Assembly: GCA_002102555.1 (NCBI GenBank)
Contig: MCFL01000053.1
Span: 101,937 to 165,936 of the forward strand
Source: Catenaria anguillulae PL171
Taxonomy: Eukaryota > Blastocladiomycota > Blastocladiomycetes > Blastocladiales > Catenariaceae
Direction of reading: 5' to 3'
DNA length: 64,000 bases
The translations under genes were made by a program, and so were the position numbers. Below are positions 22,910 through 34,108 of this stretch, one piece after another. Numbering within the stretch: position 1 is the first letter of the stretch; every line of letters starts with the position of its first letter. The notes beneath the pieces are model-generated. The model had not been told where the DNA came from. It searched no databases and was given only the letters and a program-made list of their open reading frames with translations.

Positions 22910-25900
22910 TCACCGGAGCGGCACATGATGACCCGCAAGATGCTGTCCACGCCCACTACCTACTGCCGCCGTCGGCGTCTTTGGCGAAATATGTACATAC
23001 GGACTCACCAACTCTGCCTTGCTCAACGGTTCACCTGCCTTCCTATCTATGCCACCTTTACTTGAAACTGTTCCGCGGCACTTGAGGTCGACTCTGCACG
23101 CGGACGCCGATGGGAGCGAGCTTGGTTTCGGAATGCGCGACATGTGCGCGGGAATCAGGGGCGGGATCGATGTGGGTTTGGAGACTTGGTGGGGTGAGAC
23201 CGGTTGTGAAGACGAAAGCGACGGCACGCCAATGGCTTTGATGGGCGTAGGCTGGCGCAGCCTGCCACCCACTGGAGAAACCGGCTCTACATTGCTGACT
23301 TGATCCAGCAATCCTGAATCCAATCCAAACGGCACATCACCATCAAGATCATCGTTCCCGTCTGCGCCATTACGTTGGTCGTCACCGTCGCCCTTTCGTG
23401 GCCGGTCGTTCCGCTCATTGCCGTCTGCCGTACTTGGCCTCGACAACGCCGACCACCCGTCTGGAACGGAAAAGAGCGCCGCTTGTGAGTCCCAGGCATT
23501 CGCCCGATCCAAGAAGTCCTCCCAATCGCGGTACGTTCGGAAGAGGAATCCGAGGAGCATGCACGGGTCGAGGCGAGACATGGGCAGCGCGCGAATGACG
23601 CTTGTATGGTAGGACGGGTTCGGGATGGACGATGTCGGAGGTGGGATGGGTTGCGGAAAGTGCGGGTCGAGAAAGAGGAGCGACGTGCGCGACAGTAATG
23701 AGCTGGCTGGCGGGACGAGATGGGCTACGTCAGGTTGGCCGGATGGTCGAGGCGGAGACCAGTGTGTGACGACCGGCACGGCTCGTCCTTGATGAGGACG
23801 GGTCTCATCCAGTGTGCTCGTCGTGCCGTGACTTGCACCACCACCACCACCACCACTAAAACCGATCGGCCGCGTCCACGTTCCGGCGAAATACAAGCTG
23901 GCGTCCTTCCTCCCACCAGCACAGCCAACAAACTGGGGCCACGAAAACACATCCACCAAGCTCGGGACATACTGCTTGCCGATTTCATCCAGGCCCAATC
24001 GCACCGGCACCATGAGCAGCAATGGCCGCCACCGACCACGCTCGGCCTCGGCTTTGGCCTCTTCGGCGCCACCAACCAACGGCTTACCATTCGGTGCGTC
24101 GCCCATCACATACGCCTTGCCCACAATGGGCTCGGGAGTGATCATGCCATCCATGGCCACATGGGTCACGAGATCCACGGCGTTGCCGAGGGGATGCTTG
24201 GCAATAATCTCAATGAGCTCGTCCGCAAGCGTAGTGCCACTGCCGCCGCCAAACCCGCCCCCTGCCGGCGTCCTGCCCATGAGCTCGCTCGACGCCCGCA
24301 ACCCTGCCGCCACGCGCCGCCGGTCGTTGAGCCGATGCATCACCTGCGCGGCGACCGTTGGCGAAAACCACGCGCCAGGTCGCACACCAAACTGTTGAGC
24401 GCCAACCTCGCAAATCTTTGGCAGCGCAAATGCCCCGCCTCCGCCGCTCGTCCAGCCGCCGCTTCCGCTCGCTTCCCGCACATTGTCCCCAAACATGTCC
24501 ATGACTGCGCGATACCCGCGCTCGCGCGTTGCAAACTTTGCAGACACGTGCGGTACATCAAAGACACATGTGAGAAATGCGCGTGCAACAAGCATCTGCA
24601 CGGTGCGGTGCATGCATCCCCACCCCGTGTCGGACCGGAACGTGTTGTGATCAAGGCCCGTGCGGTACGTGAACCAAGGGAGTGCATGCCAGGTGCCCAG
24701 CAGTGGCGAAAGCAACGGGTGCGGTGCGGGCGGGTTGCGAGCCGCCGACGCGCCAAAAGGCCGGGTGCGTGGGTGGTGCGTCGAGTTGTCCAAGAGGTCA
24801 TCGTCCGGGTGCAGGAAATCGTCAAGGTCCATGGATGCTTTGCGCCCGCGCGGCTTGGATACGGTGGTTTGTGGCGGTGTTGTTCCGGGAATGGTTGTGA
24901 CGAGCGTGAATATGCCACCGTCTCCTGATCCGCCGCCACTCTCTTCCTCCATGGCCACAACCTGGCGGCGTCGCTCGTGAGGCTCAGACCCACTACTACT
25001 ATCTACGAATGCGCTTGCGCCCATCATATCCAATACAACCGTATCGTTGCCGGCGCTACCAGCGCCGAGCACTTCGCCCGAACTGCTCCCAGCAATGACA
25101 GACATGGACCGGTCCGAATCGGAAAACTCATCGTCGTCGTCGTCGTCGTCCTCATCAGGCATGGATATCACCGACGACGACAATTTGGCACCCGACAAGC
25201 GTCTGGTCACACCTGCACGGCCCGCCGCCGCCGTGGGCGGTGTCGTGGCTGGAGGCGACGCGCGAGCCGTCTGCGGCGTCCCCGCCATTGGCCGAGACGC
25301 GCGCGGCGACGCCAGGTTTGGAATAAAGACGGGCGATCCCGACAAGTGCGTGGCCGATGCAGCAGCTGCAGCAGGCGGGCTGGGTTGGTGCGTGTGCCAA
25401 GCGCCAACATCTATGGCGGATTCGGTGAGAGCGAGATTGGCGAGCGAGTCGGTAACTGCCCCATTGGCTCTGGGTGTTTGAATGCAGGAAGGCGCTGTTG
25501 GGGTGGCGCCGTTGGCGTGTGTGGCAATGTACGAGCTGATGCAATCGGCCGTGTCCGAGTCGAGAATGGCCCAGCTTTCGGTTCGGTTGGTGTGTCGCGA
25601 TCGCGGGTGCGGGGAGGTGAACGAGTTTGGGACGTCAACGGGCGTGGATCGGTGTGTGAGCATGGTCGGAGTGGACGTGACGGCTGAGACAGAGGTTGTT
25701 GCGGGTGCGGTCGAGACGCTGGAGAAGGTGGGTGAGATTGGAGAGGTGGCGACGGTCGCGACCAAATGTTCGGCGGCGCCACGGGCCATTTGCGTGAGCC
25801 CCGCAACCAGGGAGGAAGGGGAGGTGGACGAAATTGCAACGGCGGCTGTCACTGGACGCGAGTTCACAGCGGCAGCAGGTGTGACGAGCGGGTCCCGATG

Positions 25901-25963
25901 GACAGTGGCGAGCGGGTCGGTTGGAATCGGGACGCTAGCCAGCGAGTACGAGTGATCTGTCAT
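22910..25963 (-). CDS. ATG4: Cysteine protease ATG4 (autophagin) with long disordered extensions
   Basis: ATG4 cleaves the C-terminus of Atg8/LC3 and later releases it from lipid, a core step of autophagy. The single frame of 1017 residues has no intron. The peptidase C54 core runs from about residue 415 to 850: TYRTGLDHNTFRSDTGWGCM with the catalytic Cys, GAWFSPTVAAQVMHRL, LLLMVPVRLGLDEIGKQYVP, WPQFVGCAGGRKDASLYFAG, and LFLDPHFPQP holding the catalytic Asp and His. About 410 residues of Ser/Thr/Ala-rich disordered sequence precede the core, including an acidic [15 protein letters not shown] run. About 165 disordered residues follow it. Fungal and animal ATG4 proteins are usually 400-500 residues, so this one is about twice normal size. 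Confidence 0.9.
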   Translation of the reverse strand: MTDHSYSLASVPIPTDPLATVHRDPLVTPAAAVNSRPVTAAVAISSTSPSSLVAGLTQMARGAAEHLVATVATSPISPTFSSVSTAPATTSVSAVTSTPTMLTHRSTPVDVPNSFTSPHPRSRHTNRTESWAILDSDTADCISSYIATHANGATPTAPSCIQTPRANGAVTDSLANLALTESAIDVGAWHTHQPSPPAAAAASATHLSGSPVFIPNLASPRASRPMAGTPQTARASPPATTPPTAAAGRAGVTRRLSGAKLSSSVISMPDEDDDDDDDEFSDSDRSMSVIAGSSSGEVLGAGSAGNDTVVLDMMGASAFVDSSSGSEPHERRRQVVAMEEESGGGSGDGGIFTLVTTIPGTTPPQTTVSKPRGRKASMDLDDFLHPDDDLLDNSTHHPRTRPFGASAARNPPAPHPLLSPLLGTWHALPWFTYRTGLDHNTFRSDTGWGCMHRTVQMLVARAFLTCVFDVPHVSAKFATRERGYRAVMDMFGDNVREASGSGGWTSGGGGAFALPKICEVGAQQFGVRPGAWFSPTVAAQVMHRLNDRRRVAAGLRASSELMGRTPAGGGFGGGSGTTLADELIEIIAKHPLGNAVDLVTHVAMDGMITPEPIVGKAYVMGDAPNGKPLVGGAEEAKAEAERGRWRPLLLMVPVRLGLDEIGKQYVPSLVDVFSWPQFVGCAGGRKDASLYFAGTWTRPIGFSGGGGGGASHGTTSTLDETRPHQGRAVPVVTHWSPPRPSGQPDVAHLVPPASSLLSRTSLLFLDPHFPQPIPPPTSSIPNPSYHTSVIRALPMSRLDPCMLLGFLFRTYRDWEDFLDRANAWDSQAALFSVPDGWSALSRPSTADGNERNDRPRKGDGDDQRNGADGNDDLDGDVPFGLDSGLLDQVSNVEPVSPVGGRLRQPTPIKAIGVPSLSSSQPVSPHQVSKPTSIPPLIPAHMSRIPKPSSLPSASACRVDLKCRGTVSSKGGIDRKAGEPLSKAELVSPYVHISPKTPTAAVGSGRGQHLAGHHVPLR

Positions 25964-26645
25964 GACACATCATTTCAATGCACACACGCAGATGGTTGGT
26001 GAGCTCAGCATCCTCCGATGTATAATGGTCCAACGAACACAAACCGAGGTGAATCGTGGATTGGCCGAGAACCGTGACCTGGCCGGGCCCAATCGCGTGC
26101 AGGACCGACGACTCGTATTCTGGGGCATTTGCCACACGGTACAGCCACGACCCGACCGTCGCGCCGGTGGTTGTTGAGTTGAGGAACTCCATCGTGCCGT
26201 GTTGTGTTTGTTGCCCAAAGACGCGGAATCAGCTGCAATTTGTGGCGGCCGGCGGGTAACCGAGTATCAAAGACGGAAGGCACCGTGCGCGGGCAATAAT
26301 TGGCAATGGGGCGGAAATTGCTCAAGTGTTCATGAGTATTGCATTGGCATTCCGATTGCTTTATTGGCGTTGTGCCTGCCGTCACCATTTGGCTACAGTT
26401 GGAGGCAGGGCAGTGCTCTGTTGAGAACTCCAGTTGGTTCATACTTGAAGTCAGGAAATGAATGGCACCATGGGCCACTATATTGTACTAGTGTTTGTTG
26501 GATGAAAGACATGAACACATTCAATGAAGGAGAGGATTGGTCGCAGAGACTCTGGGAATCTCGACAAGTAATAGATTGTCTCACCCTTTCCGTCTTTGCC
26601 AGTTCCACTTGATGGCCGGCATGCTGGGACGTGTCCGAGTCCAGC
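25964..26645. other. Intergenic region
   Basis: ATG4 promoter side and 3' end of the small membrane protein gene. No supported gene. Confidence 0.45.
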
Positions 26646-27320
26646 TCAACGCTTTTCGCCCATCTGTCCGACCACCAGTGTCCCGGCGTCCCGATGCACT
26701 TGGGGCGAAAAAGCGACGTTCCACACGGCCATTCCGGCCAGCACCCCGGCGCCAACCGCCATCCCCTTGTACACAGTGTGCCAATGCGAAATGGCCTCGT
26801 CCAGAGAAACGCTAGTGACCGACTCTTGTGCAAACGTCGGATCACGAATGACCGCCAACGGCATCCCAAATCCAATCTTGGCACCTGCTTGCGTTGGACT
26901 GGCTGCTTGGACCGCCTGCGACACGGGCTTGTTGGTCTTGGGGTTCACGAGAATGGCGCCAAAGGGAACCTTTTGCACGGCAAACCGGTGGCGGAATGTG
27001 AGCAGCGACGCGGATGCCGCGACAAGCAACAGCGACCCTGGCCAGGGGCTGTTGAACTGGACCGGGTGGCGGTCCTGGTCAGTTTTGTAGGTTGGGTTTG
27101 CGCTGACCATGCCGGGAAACCAGGCGGCGACCGCGTCGCGGAGCGTGGGAGGAGGAGCGAGGCCGGCTTGGCGCGCAGCATCAGGACCCCAGTGCTTGCC
27201 GTCAATGTAGGCTTCGGTCTGGCCCGTGGATGGTGCAGTGGGAGGGGCTGAGGGCGCAGAGGTTGGGGGAGCCGATGAGCGCGCACGGACCGTTGCGATA
27301 TCTCCTCCGACAGTCGACAT
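26646..27320 (-). CDS. Small protein with two predicted membrane segments
   Basis: A single frame of about 224 residues from ATG 27320. The N-terminus is Pro/Ala/Ser-rich. Two hydrophobic stretches follow: SPWPGSLLLVAASASLL and GMAVGAGVLAGMAVWNVAF. The spacing and the last segment (helix, then a short polar tail) loosely resemble TMEM242, a mitochondrial assembly factor, but I cannot confirm homology by eye. No signal peptide of the secretory type is evident. Treated as hypothetical. Confidence 0.55.
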   Translation of the reverse strand: MSTVGGDIATVRARSSAPPTSAPSAPPTAPSTGQTEAYIDGKHWGPDAARQAGLAPPPTLRDAVAAWFPGMVSANPTYKTDQDRHPVQFNSPWPGSLLLVAASASLLTFRHRFAVQKVPFGAILVNPKTNKPVSQAVQAASPTQAGAKIGFGMPLAVIRDPTFAQESVTSVSLDEAISHWHTVYKGMAVGAGVLAGMAVWNVAFSPQVHRDAGTLVVGQMGEKR

Positions 27321-28066
27321 TGTATTGCGATGTTTGCTTGCCGTGAATGGACAGGATGAGTGCTTGTGAACCTTTGGCAGATACATGAGTCGCCAAGGCA
27401 GGCCAGGACCGAGGAGAAGCCCAGGGAGAGAAAGGGCCAGACGGGGCAGGGGGGGCGGGGTTTATACCGTTGGATTCCGGCAACACACGAAATGTCTCAG
27501 ATGGATCAGCACCGAACGCGACTTGTGCAGTCATCTGCTCTCCACCCTCCATCACCGAATAAACGAATCGCTCAATCGTCGCCCGGAGTCAATCCATTGG
27601 CATCATCAGCCGCTGGCAGTGCCATGTACATATGCCCCTCGATCGGACCGGAGACGCTCAGTGGCTCACTTGTCTGGTCATTCGTCATCCATCCGTCATC
27701 CGTCAGCCGTCATGGCAAGCAAGAACGCGTCCCATCCACAGTCACGCGTCGGCCGCCGATCCAACTTGCAAACACTTCTGTTTTGCCAGTGGTCCAACCC
27801 CCCGTAAGACATTATTGACCGAGTTCCGAAGCACTGTCCAAATGCAGCTGTCAATGAGGCAACCACAAAGACCCCCCAAGCAATGCATCCCATATCCATG
27901 ATATCATCTTCGGAAAGCACAACTGAGTTATTGAACCGTTTGCCACGGCGAACCTGCCCCTCAGCTCCATCGTCGCCATTGCCATCGCCATCACCATCTT
28001 CGTCTCCATCCACCGAGTCAAGGACGCCTTGACCCCCCAACTACAAGATCTGCGATACGCCCAACA
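27321..28066. other. Intergenic region between divergent genes
   Basis: About 750 bp separating the small membrane protein (minus) from the Gag-like region (plus). Short open frames only. Confidence 0.45.
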
Positions 28067-31000
28067 ATGAGTAGCAGGCAATGTGCCAGCGATGATGATG
28101 ATGATATCATCCATCTCCCAATTGCGCTCTCCTCCGGCCTGAAGCATCGCAATCGCAACCTTGTGCCTATCGCCGCCCAACCCCTCAAGGACCTCGTTCG
28201 CAAGACGAGCTTGCTTCCAAACCAGACGCCTGCACCGGAAACCGTGCTTCTTCTTCATTCGCATGCACAGGATCGAGAAGAATCGACTGCTAAAATCTCT
28301 GAAACCGCATCATCTTCCCTGTCGTCGTCCTCAACATCAGTCGCTCCCACAACGGTGTCGTCGTCTGCAGCCGATCCGACAGCCACCTCACACCTCAACG
28401 ACGATCCTCGCACAACCCAGTCTGCCCTTCACCTCATTTCGCAACTTCCACTCCCGCGTCTTCAATCAGACACAACCAACATCCATTCCTGGCTTACCAT
28501 TTTTGAAGCTGCTTGTTCTCGGGTCGGCGTCCCACGAGCACACTGGCCAGCGTCGCTGCTCTTCCACATCTCACCCGACTTGTTTGCTTGGGTCGTCTCG
28601 CTGCATGCCCCCTCAGGTGTCGCCAAGCACGACGAATGGCAACTCGTGCATCGGCCCGCGATCGTCAGCCGGTTTCATCGTCCGTGTCCACCTGGAGTTG
28701 CACCATGGACGCTGATGCGACAAAATGGCAAGCCGGTGCAACAGTATGCCATCGAGTGGGAAACAGCGAGCGTTGGATGGTTGGGGATGCCGAAAGATGA
28801 GCAATGGCAGGTGGCGACGTTTATCGCTTCGTTGGATCAGGTGGATCGAGCAAAGGTGCAAGGCCGAGCATGCTCGTCGATTGGAGACGTTGTCGCTGCA
28901 GTGCGGAGATTTGCCAAGTTCCCAAGTCCTCGCCTTTGCGCCGACTCTGTCCGGAAAGGTACTACCGATGTGGAAATGGTGGATGTCAGCGATGAGGATG
29001 AGGACCCGGTCGACAACATGCGTGATGGACCCAGGATGGCGGGCGACGGACCTCTGGTTTCCGGGCATGCCACGGTCGTGGACGGCGATGTATCGGATGT
29101 CGAAATGATCGAGTTGACGGCTGAGGACCACAACGAGTTACCACCGCCTGCGCCAATGCCTTTCAGGACCTCGAAATCACCACCTCCGACCACATTGACA
29201 TCATCAATATCAAGCAAGTCTCCGGTACCGCCAGCATCTGCACGGCGACAATTCACACCGCGACCAGCCCGTCCTCGGCGTCGATCGCACTTGCATCCCC
29301 GACCACACAACTAATCCTCCTATCGAGCCCTCCGCCAAATTCTCTTCCGCAAGTGCTCCCGCTCTTCAACCTGTCAAGGAATCGTCTTCACTCCCAGCCA
29401 CCCTTCCACCAAACCATCCACAACACCTCACGGACCCGCCACCGGGTATGCCAACCGTGCCACCACAATCCACTTCTCAGGATCCAAGCCATCAACGGTT
29501 ACACAACCAGATCAAGCTTCTCCTTCCATGAGCAAACCTCACGACAATCGCGTCCCGATCCCTCCCTCTACCGCAAGCTCATCCTCGTGTTGTCCTCGTC
29601 TTTTCGAAAACAGCTGCAGCTGCTACAAGTGCCTCGTCTACTCCTCCTGCACCTATGCCGGTCAAGTTTGTGCCCATCGTCTGGCCAGACGAGAAAAGCA
29701 GCAATCCAGTGGCCAAATCCAAGTTCAAGTCAGGCAATGTGACTTCGCATGTTGTTGCAGGCGGTGCGTTGGGTGCTCCAAACAAACCCGTGCATTCTGT
29801 AGGCAAAGCGCCGGCAACCGGTCCCGCCATTATTGTGCCATCATCCTCGACTCCAAAGTTGCCCAACTTGTTGACGTCGAACCCTCCAGTTATTCCCGTG
29901 CCTCCCGCGCGTGTCTCGGCCGCCTGCTCATCCGCGATCCCACCTGCGGCTCAAAGATCGCTTGCGGAGATTCCAAACCCAGCGACACGCACTCAAGTTG
30001 TGGGGAAACTGATGCCACACAACCTCGCTATCCCTGAACCGACGCCGGCTTCAATCGGCTCCGACTCCGAGTCGGTGAGCGCATTGAAGCACCTTCCGTC
30101 CACCTATGCATCCGCAGCTCCGACGTCTTCCCCTCCCGCCAGCAACCCACTACCCGCCAATCCAATCACTGGAACCGAGTTACTCGCCCTCGATCTATCT
30201 CTCCAGTGTCCTGCAACAGTGCCCAGGCTGGTCCTGGCGAGCCATTGACCAAACGGCCGCGAACAACCACCTCGCCAGCCCGCTTGTCACGCAACGAACC
30301 ACTTGCTCCAGCCTTTCGATCTGTGCCTGCATCACTGCCATATTCAACTCGCAATTCGCCTCCCAGGTCTCCAGGCACGGACAGGGCGGCGCCAAAGTTA
30401 ATGTTTAAGTTTATTGACGAGTCGGATCACGAGCCAGTCCAAGGAGACGTAGGCACCCGGGCAATTCTGCCAAAGATTGCATTCGTTGACGAGGAGCCGG
30501 TACCCGCATCAGTTCCTAGTAGCCGATTGGGAATCCAGTTTCTCGATGAGAAGCAGGTGGAACCAGTCGGGGGTGCTCAAGATGCAAGCAAACTCAAGTC
30601 GCCTGCTCCTCAGCCAAGCTCGCCCATCCAAGTTTTCATTCCTTTCAAATTTGTTGCGTCTCCTTCGCCAGATCATACCCAAAATTCCCGGTCCCACTCC
30701 AATGGACCTGCCCTTGTCTCGCATTCCACGTGCACCACTCAGGAATACTCGACGCCGAGTGAACTACCAAGTGTGACCTCTGTTGTTCCCTCGTCAACCT
30801 TCACCCAGTCTCCAGAACGCATGGCATTCTCCACGCGCCACTCGCGACCCGCGAGCGTGGCGTCAAACTCATCTGCCGCGTCCGCGTCCACTTCCATTGC
30901 ATCAGTCACCCAGATCCCGCCACGGCCTCTCCGGCACACTCGCTCCGCCACTGGCGCCTTCGCATCCTTACCAACCGCGCCCTTGCCACCCACTTTAGCG

Positions 31001-31774
31001 CAGGTATCTGGAACTTTACACGCGACCCTCGGCCCGAGGAAATCATTGACCATGTGTCGCCCAACGACAAATGGTCCACAGTTGTGCATCGTGCCATGCA
31101 CGCCGCACGCATCGACCGCGACGGGCCACCGGCGCAAGTCTGGGTTCTGGATCGTGTCAACAAGGCACATGGGATGGCCGCGTACGAGCGTCATGCATTG
31201 AGTGTAGTTGACGGCAAGTATCACCCGTTTGCGCGCGATCGCGATGTGCCGTTGCGTATTTGGTCAAGGCATATGGCGTGGACGTGGAGCCCATGTTCAC
31301 AACCACGGCAGGGCCCGGTCCCGAGACACCAAGCCTGCTGCAGACGTGGTTTTATACATTGAGCAAATGCCCAACACGAGCGCGGGGAACGCTTGGGTCC
31401 GCACGCAGTTCTCGGACACGTCGGTGGCCAAGTTTGTGCCCGTGTTCATCAAGGTGTACGATCCGCCGCTTTACCGCCGCCGGTCGCGGAGCGGGTTTGA
31501 CGAGCAATGGGACATGTGTGTGTCCGACTTTCGCACCGTGGGCATGACGGCGATGAACCGCAACATGCCCGTGTCGAGCTTGTTTGCGGCGATTCGTGTG
31601 CTCAGCGGCGAGCGCGAGGTCGGCAAGGAAAAGTATTGGTTGTGGATCGAAGCGGCGGTGGCAAAGGATGGCGATGGGATCGGGTTGGGGAATCGGATCA
31701 GGGAGGATAGGGTGTGGAGAGAGTGTACTGTCCCATGGGGTGGCGTCATTCTGGCGCGGCAAGTCGACGGATAG
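28067..31774 (+). other. Gag-like plus USP7-type ubiquitin-like region, copy 1
   Basis: Relic or domesticated element of LTR-retrotransposon Gag type. Parts: an N-terminal open frame (28067-29314) contains a Gag-capsid-like domain, with SWLTIFEAACSRVGVP near the start and MRQNGKPVQQYAIEW later. This is the usual Gag order of Trp-led helix, hydrophobic core and MRQ...VxxY. Acidic and Pro/Ser-rich sequence follows. The C-terminal part (about 31000-31774) resembles the tandem ubiquitin-like repeats of USP7, with FVPVFIKVYDPP corresponding to the USP7 motif around FLKxYDP. No protease, reverse transcriptase, integrase or flanking LTR was seen. Coding signal is spread over several open frames, and whether the copy is whole is not judged. 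A paralogue with the same parts lies at 56461-58619. Strong divergence between the copies suggests an old event. Confidence 0.6.
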
Positions 31775-32148
31775 GCTTGCTGGTCCAGTGTGAATCTAGT
31801 TCATGGCTCGGGAGATGTGGAGCTGATGCGTATAAAATGCATCTATACAACCATCGATTGAAAGCCTCGTGGCTCAAGTGAGCAAGTCAAAAGTAATACT
31901 GTATACAACATAGCACACCAGAGCTTCGGCCACGGCATAGTCTAAGTCAAACAGGCCTTAAACGTGGATGACAACCGTGAAAAGCTCCCGATGTATTGAG
32001 CGAGTCGCCATGAAGTGACACAGCCAGGGGCGGCAAAGAAACGGCATGCGGATGCATGAATGTATGAAAATAGATATGGTGCGAATGAACCAACACACAA
32101 AAACACACAACTGCTCGCCTCGCGACGTCACAGTCCTGCCTGCACAAC
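31775..32148. other. Intergenic region between convergent genes
   Basis: 3' flanks of the Gag-like region and Arp2. No gene seen. Confidence 0.45.
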
Positions 32149-33575
32149 TTACATCTTCAACTCGTCCAAGATCCTCACGCCCTTCTCCTGCCAATCCGAC
32201 CGCTTCAACCAAAACACGGGGTTGTTCTTCATGGACTCTGCCAACACCGCGCCTCCAACAAACACGGCATGCTTGCGGCCAGGTGGATCCTCGACCTTGA
32301 TCTTAAACTTGCGCATACGAGACGTGTCGCCCTTGAGCACGCGCTCCAAGTAGAGCTGGCGCATTTCCTTTTCGAGGCGGCTCGACAGGCCCGGGTACAT
32401 TGTTGTGCCGCCCGAAAGCAAAATGTGCTTGTACAGGTCTGGGCGGTTGTCGACGGCACATGCGTTGATGGCATTAAAGAGCACTTCGGCAATGCCCACA
32501 GAGTCCACGTCCACCAGGTGCGGTTGGAACAGGGCTTCGGGCGCTTCGTAGCGTTCTTGGCCAATCTTGATCACGCGGCCGTCGGGCAACTGGGATTTGT
32601 GATATGTGTGGGTCATGTCGTGTGGAGTGAGTAGGACTGGATGGTAGAAGCGGCCAGGTTACAGAAGACAATGCTGGCGTACCGTGTATTGTTCAACAAG
32701 GACCGTTGTTTCGGTGGCAAGCTTTTGCTCCAAGGGCAAGTCGTAGCTGGGAAAATGAAGACATGAAGGTAAGAGAAACACACTGGGCAAGACGAACGAC
32801 ACAAAAAAAGAGAGAAAGGGCACGTACGCAACGTAGCACAACTTTTCCTTCATCTGGCGGACCGTTTCGAAATCGGCCGTGCGATTGAAGGCATACCCGC
32901 GCAAAGTCATGAGCTTGATCAAGTACCTGGTGATATCCCTGCCGGCAATGTCCAAGCGCTTGGTCTGATGGGGCAACGCATACCCCTCGTACACGGGGAC
33001 AATGTGCGTGACGCCATCACCCGAATCGACCACCACACCCGTCAAGAGGCCCTGCGCGTAGAGCGTCAAGACGGCTTGAATCGAGACATGGGCGCCCTCA
33101 AACTGGAAATGTTCAAACATGACCTCCATCATCTTTTCGCGGTTCTTCTTCGGGTTCAAGGGCGGTTCCGTGAGCAAGATTTTGGCGTCGGTTGTGTCCG
33201 TGACGCCGAGCTTTTCGCGGAACGTGTAGTCCCACATGAGCAGCATGTCGTCCCAGTTGCGCACAATGCCGTTTTCCATCGGGTACGACATTTGCAGCAT
33301 GGACCGTGCCGCGGCGGCCTCGTCGCCGATCATGATGTCCTTGAGCTTGATGGACGTGTCCATGGACTGCTCGGCGCGCAGCATGGGGCGGCCCATGACC
33401 GAGGGAAAGGTGGTGGTCGGGAACTTGTCGCCGGCAAAGCCAGCCTTGACAAACTGTTTATGTGCAAAAGGGATGAGGCTCGGCTGCTTTTGGATCATGC
33501 GCAGGCGAGAAAAGTCAATGAAACAAAGCAACATACACCGGTGCCATTGTCACAGACGATGATCTTGCCCGACAT
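32149..33575 (-). CDS. ARP2: Actin-related protein 2 (Arp2/3 complex)
   Basis: Arp2 is one of the two actin-like subunits that nucleate branched actin filaments. Four exons with agreeing phases: 33575-33537, 33453-32828, 32746-32683, 32589-32149. The first encodes only [13 protein letters not shown]. Diagnostic stretches shared with yeast Arp2 are [69 protein letters not shown] sequence and [18 protein letters not shown]. The protein is about 390 residues, the normal family size. It is transcribed divergently from UPF1 across about 530 bp. Confidence 0.96.
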
Positions 33576-34108
33576 GGTGGCGTTGGACTGTCGCTGAGGT
33601 GCTGGGGAGAGACGTGTAGCCCGAGGACGTGGTGTGGTATGAGGTGTGGCGTTTGTGGACGGCGGCGATCAGACGAGGAAGCCTTGGAGCGAATGCGGTA
33701 TTGCTGAGGTCAATTTGGGTGCGTGCTCAGCGTGAAATGTGCATGGCATGTGATACTTCAATAATACATACAGGCTTCAGATTTGTCGCCGTCGCGTCTC
33801 GGAGTGGCCCAGGCTCTCGAGGCTGGGCTGCCGCCATGCCAAGGCCATGGCCCTTGGTGAGTTGCCGTGACCCCGTCGAGCGGCAGCCGCCATGACGATC
33901 GGATCGGATCGACGGACCAACCAAAACAAGATCGCCAGCCCATGGCGCCAACCCATGTTCGCATACCGTACCGGTCCGGTATTCGAATTCGAATTCGCTG
34001 CGAATGCCGTTGGCACATCTCGCAAAGTAATCCGCACTGTGGACGGACTCTCCGCATTCGACGCACCGCCGTGCCAACCCCACATTCGGATCTTTCGGAC
34101 TGCCAGCC
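33576..34108. promoter_or_regulatory. Shared divergent promoter region of Arp2 and UPF1
   Basis: 533 bp between two divergent start codons. No clear TATA box was identified. Open frames here on the minus strand look like chance frames. Confidence 0.45.

Noticed and set aside
23720-24928. 400-codon plus-strand open frame
   Set aside because: Shadow of the ATG4 core on the opposite strand; no domain recognised.
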